A DNA stretch of 64,000 nt from Cognataquiflexum rubidum. GTDB taxonomy: Bacteria > Bacteroidota > Bacteroidia > Cytophagales > Cyclobacteriaceae. The stretch spans positions 62,001 to 126,000 of the forward strand of contig NZ_JAKZAL010000016.1 in the NCBI RefSeq assembly GCF_022538115.1, in the 5' to 3' direction. Position 1 is the stretch's first letter. Each line of letters opens with the position of its first letter. The translations under genes and the position numbers were made by a program. The notes under the pieces are model-generated. The model made no database searches. It was not told the origin of the DNA and saw only the letters and a program-made list of their open reading frames with translations. Positions 53,736 to 60,702 of the stretch are shown in pieces.

Positions 53736-53777
53736 TTACTCAATATACTGAGTAAAATTACTCAATAGGTTGAGTAA
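53736..53777. repeat. Orphan copy of the ATPase-type double palindrome
   Basis: TTACTCA-ATATAC-TGAGTAA, AA spacer, TTACTCA-ATAGGT-TGAGTAA. The arms and the 2-base spacer match 51742-51783 in the same direction; only the 6-base centres differ. No gene follows; similarity to the ATPase start region ends within about 10 bases. It may be the left-over control region of a lost gene. Confidence 0.85.
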
Positions 53778-53853
53778 ATTATTTTTAAGACCTTTGTGAA
53801 GACACAAACATCGGCTGAATAAAGAATCTAAGTAAGTACAAACATCAGCCTTA

Positions 53854-53962
53854 GCAGTTTGGAGACTGCATTCTGGTGGTCCAAGTCTGAAGACTTGAAC
53901 CAACAAGTTTCAGCGGTCCAAGTCTGGAGACTTGAACCAATGGGTCTGAAGAGACTTAAACC
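53854..53962. repeat. REP-like hairpins, copies 2 to 4
   Basis: GCAGT...GACTGC (53854-53869), then GGTCCAAGTCT-GA-AGACTTGAACC (53878-53901), GGTCCAAGTCT-GG-AGACTTGAACC (53915-53938) and a degenerate fourth unit to 53962. All good copies share the same C-A mismatch on the plus strand, which becomes a G-U pair in RNA from the minus strand. Confidence 0.8.
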
Positions 53963-54015
53963 AATGGGGGATGCCAACTTTCAAACTTTGAAATCTTTCA
54001 ACATTTTAACTTTTT

Positions 54016-57000
54016 TCAAAAAGAATACCCCACCTGACTTCCCTTATCTGCATCGAGTTCGATCTTGGCATAGACGCCGATTTCTTGTTGGAGTTCTTCC
54101 ACATGGGAAATGATACCGACGATCCGGTTTTCGTGTCGGAGTGACTTGAGGGTTTCGAAGACCACACGCAGGGCATTTCTATCCAAAGCCCCAAAACCTT
54201 CATCCAAGAAAAAGAAACTCTGATCGGCCTGATTGAGTGATTTGACTTTTTCTGCCAAAGCCAAAGCAAGACATAATGAAGCCTGAAAAGTCTGCCCTCC
54301 GGAAAGGGTCTTGAGTAAGCGCTTCTTGCCGCCGTTGAGGTAATCCACCACCCAAAAAGTGTTGTTGTCGTCAATTTCTAAGCTGAGGCTGTTTTTGGTG
54401 AGCTTCATAAACCGCAGGTTGGCCGTATTGCAGAGTTCTTTGAGGTAAATCGTGCTCACATACTTGACAAATCCACTGCCTCGGAATAGGTTGTCCAATT
54501 CCCTCAAGTTGGATTCCCTGTTTTCCAATACGTTGAATTCTTTTGCCAATTCTTGTTTTTTATTCAGCTTGGTTTTGCTGTCTTCGATGTCCTGAATCAA
54601 TAATGTGAGTTCTTTTCTGAATTCTTCCAAGCCAGATTTTTTCTCCTTCAGTTCGTTTAAAAGGTTCTCAAACGCTTCTTGGCTGAAGTCCAGAACACCG
54701 TCTTCCGCTTTGAGTTTGTCCAGGTTATTTTGGACTAGCAATCTCCGGTCTTCATATTGGCGGATCTCCGCATCGGTTTTGTCGGCATCCAAGGAATGAT
54801 GGTACAAGGCCTGAAGATCGGACTCACTTTCAAATCCATGTGTCTTTTTCAGGGTTTCATATTGGCTTTCCAACTCGACAATTTTGACAATGGTCTTCTC
54901 TACCAGATCTCCAAAAGTTTTGAGATTTGCGAGGTTGGTGGATTGCTTCGCTCGGGTTTCCTGTAGGACTTTCCGCTTGCCGTCCAGGTCTTGGATGGTT
55001 TTTTCGATGTCTTTTTGGACATTAGAAATTGTGTTTTCTATGAAATCAGTGGATTTTTCAAAAAACGGTTTTGTGAATATAGGGTCTTTGATTTCGTCCT
55101 TTTTGGCGGCAACAGTACTGTGCAAGGCCACCTGCTTTTGTTCGGCTGTGCGGAGTTGCTGTTCTTCTTTTTCCAAAAGGAGTTTCCCTTCCTCTTGGCT
55201 TTTTCTCAAATCCCTGACTTCCTGGGCGAGTTGGTCTTTGTGCTTCAAAGCCAAATCGGTATCTCCGATCAACTTGGACAGACTCTCTTTTGATTGGATA
55301 TTTTTTGACTTCAAACTGTCCATCTGGGAAGTCAATTGAAGCTTGGATTCCGAGAGTTCGTTTTCTTTTGCTGCTAGGTTTTGACGATGATTTTCCTGAC
55401 GGATTTGTTGCTCGGAGAGCTTTTGGGATAGGTTTACGGTTTTTTCCATAAGCGCTTTCGCCTCTTCTATTTGACTGGAAATCCCATTCCATTCACTTTC
55501 TTCCTGACTTGCTGTGATCGGGTCAGGATGCTCGGTGGCACCGCAAAGCGGACAAGCTTCCCCGTCCTGCAAAAGATGGACATGGGCAGCAAGACCTTTT
55601 TTGCTGAGTAGTTTCTCCTTGGCGGATTCAAGGTTTTGGATTTGCTTTTTTTGATTTTCGATCCAACTTCCAAAGCTGTCAAAACCTGATGGAATTTGGT
55701 TTTGGATTTCTAAAATGGCTGTATCCAAACTTGTTGCCGTCTGCCTAAGGGAATTGAAGTCTTCTGTCAACTTTTCCAATTGGCTTTCCAGGTTGGTCCA
55801 ATCTTTTGCTGCGCTTTTCAGGTTTGAGATTTCGTCTATATCCGGAAGCTTTATGCCTTCGATTTTGGATTCTTTTTCTTTGATCGCATTTTCGAGATCC
55901 TTTTGAGAATTTTTCAAGGTTTCGATATGCGGGCTGAGTGTTTCCACCTGTTTTTCGGCATCCCTTAATCCCGCAAATAGTCCTTGGATTTCGATCACCT
56001 TTTTGAGGTCACGGATTTTTGCTTCTCTATTAGGACTGTCGTTTGCTTTTATTTTTAGCTCCGTTTCCTGTTTAACAAGGTCATCGACTTCCGTTTCATA
56101 TCTTTTTTTGAAATCAGTGCAGTTTTTGACACTGACCCGGTATTTTTCTAATTCGATTTTGGCTTCTTTGGTTTGTTCCCAAACAGGCTTCAGGTAGGTT
56201 TTGGCTTTGAGAAAATCCTTCCAAATGGCTTTTTTAACTTCAACTTCCGGTCTTTGGATTTCCAGATTATTCCATTCCTTTTGTCGTTCTATCAATTGCA
56301 GGTTTTTAGCTTGGAGTGCTTCCTGTTTTTTAGATTCGGCTTCTAAGGTTTGGAAGGTTTTTTCTTCCATTTCGAGTAAAATGGTTTTTTCAGAACGTAG
56401 ATTTTCCTTTTCCTTCAATGCCTCGGGAGAATATTCAGCCAAAGCCAAAAGTTGGGTTTCCAACCGGATTTTTTCCTCCCTGACGGCTTTGAGCAGGCTT
56501 CCGGTTTTTTGGGAAAGGTCGAATCTTTCCAAACCAAAAAGCTCCTTCATCATCTCCGCCCGTGGTCCGGGAGTCAGGTCGATAAATTCCCGAAACTTTC
56601 CCTGCGGAATGATGACTGTCTGCTTGAAATGCTCTTTTTTCATCCCGACGATTTCTTCACCGCCTTGGGTAATCGGAATCAGGTTTTCACCGTCTTTTTC
56701 ATAAAAAGTATGCTCGGCCGGCCGGACCTCTTCAAAGTTTTTGGGATTTCTTTTGGCAGCATAGCGGGCTAGGTAGTTTTTGGAATTGTTTTTCCCTGAT
56801 CGGAATTCAAAATTGATCAGCAGCGTTTCGCTCTGTAGGTTGAGCATGCTGTTCTTTTCTCCCCGGTCAGAAAGCCGCTCGGTACTGCCATACAGCGCCA
56901 AGAGAATGGCTTCCAAAATGGAGGATTTGCCGCTTCCCACTGCGCCAAAGATCCCAAAAAGACCCGCTCCGGTGAGCTGTTCAAACTCTACTGTCTGTTT

Positions 57001-57048
57001 TTCTTTGTAGGAATAAAGGCCTTCTATTTCGAGTTTTACCGGGATCAT
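54016..57048 (-). CDS. sbcC: SbcC-type nuclease subunit (SMC-like ATPase)
   Basis: 1010 residues from ATG 57048 (MIPVKLEIEGLYSYKEKQTV). The longer frame from 57081 begins inside a hairpin and is rejected. Walker A GAVGSGKSS is at residues 35-43. Long coiled coils surround a zinc-hook motif CPLC (in GEACPLCGATEHPDP). The C-terminal part has LSGGQTFQASLCLALALAE (ABC signature) and FFFLDEGFGALD (Walker B). With SbcD it cuts hairpins and blocked DNA ends. Size matches the family. Paired with sbcD just upstream. Confidence 0.95.
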   Translation of the reverse strand: MIPVKLEIEGLYSYKEKQTVEFEQLTGAGLFGIFGAVGSGKSSILEAILLALYGSTERLSDRGEKNSMLNLQSETLLINFEFRSGKNNSKNYLARYAAKRNPKNFEEVRPAEHTFYEKDGENLIPITQGGEEIVGMKKEHFKQTVIIPQGKFREFIDLTPGPRAEMMKELFGLERFDLSQKTGSLLKAVREEKIRLETQLLALAEYSPEALKEKENLRSEKTILLEMEEKTFQTLEAESKKQEALQAKNLQLIERQKEWNNLEIQRPEVEVKKAIWKDFLKAKTYLKPVWEQTKEAKIELEKYRVSVKNCTDFKKRYETEVDDLVKQETELKIKANDSPNREAKIRDLKKVIEIQGLFAGLRDAEKQVETLSPHIETLKNSQKDLENAIKEKESKIEGIKLPDIDEISNLKSAAKDWTNLESQLEKLTEDFNSLRQTATSLDTAILEIQNQIPSGFDSFGSWIENQKKQIQNLESAKEKLLSKKGLAAHVHLLQDGEACPLCGATEHPDPITASQEESEWNGISSQIEEAKALMEKTVNLSQKLSEQQIRQENHRQNLAAKENELSESKLQLTSQMDSLKSKNIQSKESLSKLIGDTDLALKHKDQLAQEVRDLRKSQEEGKLLLEKEEQQLRTAEQKQVALHSTVAAKKDEIKDPIFTKPFFEKSTDFIENTISNVQKDIEKTIQDLDGKRKVLQETRAKQSTNLANLKTFGDLVEKTIVKIVELESQYETLKKTHGFESESDLQALYHHSLDADKTDAEIRQYEDRRLLVQNNLDKLKAEDGVLDFSQEAFENLLNELKEKKSGLEEFRKELTLLIQDIEDSKTKLNKKQELAKEFNVLENRESNLRELDNLFRGSGFVKYVSTIYLKELCNTANLRFMKLTKNSLSLEIDDNNTFWVVDYLNGGKKRLLKTLSGGQTFQASLCLALALAEKVKSLNQADQSFFFLDEGFGALDRNALRVVFETLKSLRHENRIVGIISHVEELQQEIGVYAKIELDADKGSQVGYSF

Positions 57049-57071
57049 GTTCGTTTTCGGTTTGTTTAGAA

Positions 57072-57104
57072 AACCCTCCAAGGGTTTTGAACCCTTGGAG
57101 GGTT
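57072..57104. repeat. 15-base-pair hairpin between sbcD and sbcC
   Basis: AACCCTCCAAGGGTT, loop TTG, AACCCTTGGAGGGTT: perfect pairing. It fills the gap between the sbcD stop and the sbcC start. A dispersed palindromic repeat or a processing signal; the T-run is lacking. Confidence 0.8.
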
Positions 57105-57107
57105 GGA

Positions 57108-58325
57108 CTATTCTTGGCTGATGACTTCTTTAAAAATCCCGATCAGTTCCGCATTGGGTTCCTGACCTTTTTCACTTTTGTAATACATGTTGAAAAGCGT
57201 GACCATGTCCTTTCCGAGGTCTTCGACTTTCAGGCTGAGACTTTCCTGACCTTGGGGATTTTTGATTTGGGGAATCAGGCTGACAATCCCGTCGTGGGCC
57301 TTCATGATGGCTTTGCGGGTAGCGGCATCTATGGAATGCTCCGTGACAAAGGTGATTTCGACAAAGCAATAAGGGTTTTCCTCCAACCATTGTAGCGTCT
57401 TAGCAAGATCATCAAATGTTTTTCTATACAACTGTCTTCCTTTTTCTAAAGCAACAGCCCAGTAATCGACGGCTTTTCCCGGTTCAGCTTCAATGATAAT
57501 GACCTGTTTTTGTTGGTCGGCTTCGCTGAAGGAGTAGGCGAGGGGAGAACTTGAATAGACCACCGGAAAGGGATTTTTTCCTACAGCATGGTAGCGGTGC
57601 AGATGGCCCAAAGCCGCATATTGGACTTGGCATGGGATATTGTGGGTAAAGAGCGCCTGCGTGCCACCGACATGGAGGATGGGCCGCTCGGATTCCGGTT
57701 CCGGTTCGACAGGACCACCTTCTTTCATAAAAAAGAAATGTCCCATAAAGAGATTCACTCCTTTGTCATCGCAGTAAGTGTCAGCAATTTTCCCCCATTT
57801 ATTGGCCAAAACTTCCCTAAACTCCGCTTCCCTGTCTCCCTCTCCCAAGTAGGTTTTGAGAAGAACTTCATTGGCATAGGGAGCAAGGATTATCCTGATG
57901 GGGAAATTGTATTTTGGGAGACAGATTTCTACAAATCCCGGTTCGCTGCGGATAACTTCGATGCCATTGTCTAATTTTCCTGCGGGAATGACGCTGTCGT
58001 ACCTGCTGTAGAAAAAGATGCCCATTTCTCTCGCCAATGGATCCGGTGCTTCGACAAACTGCGTGCTGTCATGGTTGCCAGAGATGGCGATCACCGGTCT
58101 TTGGCCGTCCTTAGATAGTTTTTTTAGTGTTTTATAAAGGAGCTCCACAGCCTCATGGTTGGGATTGAAAGTGTCAAAAATATCTCCTGCAAGCAAGACC
58201 AAATCGACTTCTTCCCGATCGGAGATCTGGATGATTTCTTCCAAGACGAGTTTTTGCTCTTCCAACCTAGAAAATTCCTGGAGTCTTTTTCCCAAATGCC
58301 AATCCGCTGTGTGGAGTATTTTCAT
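57108..58325 (-). CDS. sbcD: SbcD exonuclease subunit
   Basis: 405 residues. The calcineurin-like nuclease motifs are MKILHTADWHLGKRLQEFSR (Asp, His), LVLLAGDIFDTFNPNH, VIAISGNHDSTQFVEAPD and GHLHRYHAVG. A C-terminal capping domain follows. It forms the manganese-dependent nuclease of the SbcCD complex, which processes palindromic DNA. That is notable beside so many palindromic repeats, but the link is only a remark. Confidence 0.95.
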   Translation of the reverse strand: MKILHTADWHLGKRLQEFSRLEEQKLVLEEIIQISDREEVDLVLLAGDIFDTFNPNHEAVELLYKTLKKLSKDGQRPVIAISGNHDSTQFVEAPDPLAREMGIFFYSRYDSVIPAGKLDNGIEVIRSEPGFVEICLPKYNFPIRIILAPYANEVLLKTYLGEGDREAEFREVLANKWGKIADTYCDDKGVNLFMGHFFFMKEGGPVEPEPESERPILHVGGTQALFTHNIPCQVQYAALGHLHRYHAVGKNPFPVVYSSSPLAYSFSEADQQKQVIIIEAEPGKAVDYWAVALEKGRQLYRKTFDDLAKTLQWLEENPYCFVEITFVTEHSIDAATRKAIMKAHDGIVSLIPQIKNPQGQESLSLKVEDLGKDMVTLFNMYYKSEKGQEPNAELIGIFKEVISQE

Positions 58326-58358
58326 AGTTTAAAAATAAGAAGACTTTTTTAATTGGGC

Positions 58359-58790
58359 TTATTTTTTTAGTCTCTTGATCATTTCCACCATTTCCACCAT
58401 TTCGTCCGGAGCAATGGCGGGAATAGGGGATTTTTTGAAGTCCCTGAGATTTCGGGTGACGATGTAATCCATGCCGCCTGTGGACTCAGCATTAAAAATC
58501 TGAAGCGCATCCTCAAAATCACTAAAATCAGATAAAAGCGCTTTTTTTAACTGTGCCTTGGTGACATCAATCACCTCTACCAACTCTGTCAATTCCAACA
58601 GTTTTGACCTCAATTCTTTTTCCTCTGAATATTTTTTGAGTATGTAGTAGGTTGTAGCAAATGCATGGGTGGAACTGTAGAGCAGTATTTTATCTGTCCC
58701 CAAAAGAAAGATTTCGGTTGCATGCTTTGTAAATGCGCCTCTATCGGTCAAAAAATCAACAAGGATATTGGTGTCTAAAAATATTTTCAT
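58359..58790 (-). CDS. PIN-domain ribonuclease toxin
   Basis: 143 residues. MKIFLDTNILVDFLTDRGAF has the first conserved Asp of PIN nucleases, LRSKLLELTELVEVIDVT the mid strand, DFSDFEDALQIFNAESTGGM the DFEDA motif with two acidic residues, and DYIVTRNLRDFKKS the last Asp. This is the standard VapC/PIN acidic set. The start overlaps the antitoxin end by 4 bases. Confidence 0.9.
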   Translation of the reverse strand: MKIFLDTNILVDFLTDRGAFTKHATEIFLLGTDKILLYSSTHAFATTYYILKKYSEEKELRSKLLELTELVEVIDVTKAQLKKALLSDFSDFEDALQIFNAESTGGMDYIVTRNLRDFKKSPIPAIAPDEMVEMVEMIKRLKK

Positions 58791-59035
58791 TTGAGATGTT
58801 TTTCTTCCAAGTATTCTTTAAGGATTTTTTCTTCATCAAAATCGCCCGGGATCTGGATTTTACCTGCGAGCTTATTTATTTTCTCCTTTTGGGTATTCTC
58901 AGGATGATGCTCTTCTACAAGATTTTTCAGGTAATTTTCGACCAAACCGGATAGACTTCTGCCCGTCTCTGAAGCATAGACCTTTGCCTTTTCGATGATG
59001 TTTTCGTCTACATTAAGTGTGAGTTTTTTGGCCAT
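58787..59035 (-). CDS. Ribbon-helix-helix antitoxin (DUF6364-like)
   Basis: 82 residues. MAKKLTLNVDENIIEKAKVY, then ASETGRSLSGLVENYLKNL is a typical ribbon-helix-helix DNA-binding fold, and the acidic tail (PGDFDEEKILKEYLEEKHLK) would bind the PIN toxin. ATGTACGTAA repeats at and above its start suggest autoregulation. Confidence 0.88.
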   Translation of the reverse strand: MAKKLTLNVDENIIEKAKVYASETGRSLSGLVENYLKNLVEEHHPENTQKEKINKLAGKIQIPGDFDEEKILKEYLEEKHLK

Positions 59036-59128
59036 GTACGTAAGGTTTTTTTAAATGTACGTAAATTTTTAAAATCATACGGTTTTCTTTTAAGGAATTA
59101 ATGTGTTTCAGCATTGTTGTACGTACAA
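59034..59128. promoter_or_regulatory. Candidate TACGTA operators for the PIN toxin-antitoxin pair
   Basis: ATGTACGTAA occurs at 59034-59043 and 59055-59064, exactly 21 bp (two turns) apart, the first overlapping the start codon of the antitoxin. A perfect 12-base palindrome TTGTACGTACAA lies at 59117-59128. All share TGTACGTA. Ribbon-helix-helix antitoxins usually bind such phased short repeats. Confidence 0.6.
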
Positions 59129-59473
59129 AACACACCACAAAATTTTCTTTTTAAAAACTGATCTCTATACATTCGACGTGGGGAGGAATGATCCCGAAGC
59201 TTCGGGAGGCCGGCCCAGGCCTTGTGCGCGGATAGGATTCTGCCGTCTTGACTTTTTTGGCTACTTTTTTTGTCAAGAAAAAAAGTAGCTGTAAAATGAA
59301 TAATCGATTTGCTGAGACACTAAGAATATCATTGGAGTTAATTTTGGCTTATTTATTTATTATGACAAATATTTCCTATTTTGGGTTGCTGTTTTTGTGC
59401 CGGTTTTGAATCTATCGTGTCCTTTATTTACAACGAAACGACAATTGGCACATTAATTGTAAAATGCGAGCTA
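59036..59473. other. Intergenic region with operator repeats and a hairpin element
   Basis: About 438 bases without a credible gene. It holds the TACGTA sites and a palindromic element at 59193-59289. The short frame that crosses the element reads through both hairpins and is not a protein. Confidence 0.6.
59193..59289. repeat. Bacteroidota-type hairpin element
   Basis: It begins with the perfect palindrome CCCGAAGCTTCGGG (59193-59206) and ends with GCTACTTTTTTT-GTCAAG-AAAAAAAGTAGC (59260-59289, 12 perfect pairs). The interior is GC-rich (GGCCGGCCCAGGCC), quite unlike its AT-rich surroundings. Comparable elements recur in this phylum; whether it moves is unknown. Confidence 0.65.
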
Positions 59474-60016
59474 ATGAAAATGAAAAACATCCTATTCGTT
59501 TTGCTGATGCTGATGGGTCCGATGCCGCTTTTGGCAGGCGGTCCTAAGGCTGATGTAGGCGATTCGCTGAAGATTCAGGAAGGCGTCGCAAGTTATTATG
59601 GCCACAAATTCCACTTAAGAAAGACCGCAAGCGGAGAGATTTTTGACATGGAGCGAATGACTGCTGCCCACAAAAACCTTCCTTTCGGTACCATGCTGAA
59701 GGTGACCAACCTCAAAAACGACAAAGTGGTGTGGGTACGGGTCAATGACCGCCTTCCACAAAACTCCAAAAGAATCATCGACTTATCTCGCGCCGCCGCC
59801 ACAGAAATCGACATGGTCAAAGATGGCCTTGCCAAAGTAAAAATCGAAGTACCTGATCAGGCCACCGTGAACTTATTGATGAGTCATTATCAGGACAACA
59901 AGCCTAATGATATCAGGCTGAGGATTTATGAAGAACCCATTCTATTTGATAAAATGGACCTGTGTATGATAGGATATGAGATCGATCTTGCAGAGAAGGT
60001 GGAAGTTTCGATCTGA
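59474..60016 (+). CDS. RlpA-like septal ring lytic transglycosylase family protein
   Basis: 180 residues from ATG 59474 (MKMKNILFVLLMLMGPMPLLAGG, a signal peptide); the longer frame from a weak upstream start is rejected because it would bury the signal. The double-psi beta-barrel is clear: GVASYYGHKFHLRKTASGE, AHKNLPFGTMLKVTNL, VRVNDRLPQNSKRIIDLS and AATEIDMVKDGLAKVKIEV. RlpA proteins act on peptidoglycan at division sites. No SPOR domain is seen. Confidence 0.88.
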   Translation: MKMKNILFVLLMLMGPMPLLAGGPKADVGDSLKIQEGVASYYGHKFHLRKTASGEIFDMERMTAAHKNLPFGTMLKVTNLKNDKVVWVRVNDRLPQNSKRIIDLSRAAATEIDMVKDGLAKVKIEVPDQATVNLLMSHYQDNKPNDIRLRIYEEPILFDKMDLCMIGYEIDLAEKVEVSI

Positions 60017-60313
60017 TTTTTTTAGGAACCTTATAGGTTAATGAATTACTGTTTCTTCTTAAGGGTATAAAGTATTTCTCAATTCCATTCCATTTTTTGA
60101 TTTTGTCATTAAATATTGTCCAAAATCCTTGGTTTTCTCCTTATCCGTTTCAATTTTAAATTAGTCGACTAATTTTCTGGAAGAATTAGGAAATGCAGAT
60201 GCGGGGGGTAATTTAGTTCACAGAAAGTAAATCTGCCGGTGGAACATACTTTTTGGGGAATAAATGCTCGCCTTGCATGGTGCGAAAGGGGTGAATTTTA
60301 AATTGATTTATTT
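60017..60313. other. Intergenic region before the cysteine-rich protein gene
   Basis: 297 bases without a gene. The only clear item is a perfect 18-base palindrome, AAATTAGTC and its complement, at 60158-60175, 138 bases before the next start. It could be an operator. Confidence 0.4.
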
Positions 60314-60637
60314 ATGAGAAAGTATATTTTAAAATCAGGGCTAATAGTATTAATTCTTTTTTCTATGTGCCATTTACAAATAGAAAGATCACATGATCTT
60401 AAATTAAAAATCAAATTTGCCAAAGGCCAATTGTTCGCACAAGGGAATCAGCATGACGCTTCGGTTCCTGGGGCAATGTATGATGCTTGTCCCGGAGGAG
60501 AAATCTCATATTCTATTTATCATGCAACTTCCAAATATTGCTTCAATACGGCAAGTTGGAAATCATATGAAGAATGTGAATCACATTCAAATCAGTGTTG
60601 TCCAGGTATGAGTTTGGCGGCTGAGCCTCTTTGTTAA
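60314..60637 (+). CDS. Small secreted cysteine-rich protein (NVEALA-like context)
   Basis: 107 residues. MRKYILKSGLIVLILFSMC is a signal-like hydrophobic stretch. The mature part has six Cys at 59, 76, 88, 95, 96 and 107, in CPGG, YCF, ECES, QCC and the final Cys, which suggests three disulfides. The gene is AT-rich like the next one. In Bacteroidota, small cysteine-rich NVEALA-type proteins often stand beside genes for 6-bladed beta-propeller lipoproteins, as here. I do not recognise the exact family, and function is unknown. Confidence 0.6.
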   Translation: MRKYILKSGLIVLILFSMCHLQIERSHDLKLKIKFAKGQLFAQGNQHDASVPGAMYDACPGGEISYSIYHATSKYCFNTASWKSYEECESHSNQCCPGMSLAAEPLC

Positions 60638-60641
60638 AATT

Positions 60642-60682
60642 AAATCCTTCAACCAAACTAATATATGGTTGAAGGATTTTTT
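60642..60682 (+). terminator. Rho-independent terminator after the cysteine-rich protein gene
   Basis: AAATCCTTCAACCA, a 10-base loop, TGGTTGAAGGATTT then more T residues (14 pairs). It lies 4 bases after the stop and 20 before the next start, so the small protein is probably made in excess over the propeller protein. Confidence 0.85.
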
Positions 60683-60702
60683 ATATTAAATGTTACTGAG
60701 TG

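Larger units (their letters stand above)
52988..54015. other. Repeat-rich intergenic region
   Basis: A 1028-base gap without a credible gene. Open frames here lack family features and cross hairpins. It holds a terminator, three GC-rich hairpins (53053-53138), two copies of a 34-base direct repeat (53203, 53534), another hairpin set (53349-53434), four copies of a GGTCCAAGTCT hairpin, and a second copy of the ATPase-type double palindrome (53736-53777). Confidence 0.75.

Noticed and set aside
51742-53777. Composite transposon with the double palindromes as ends
   Set aside because: The two copies are direct, lie at unequal distances from the ATPase, and there is no transposase or target duplication that I can see. 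A larger mobile unit is not excluded.
59103-59288. 61-codon frame after the toxin-antitoxin pair
   Set aside because: It is a read-through of the palindromic element at 59193-59289, with no credible start or family.
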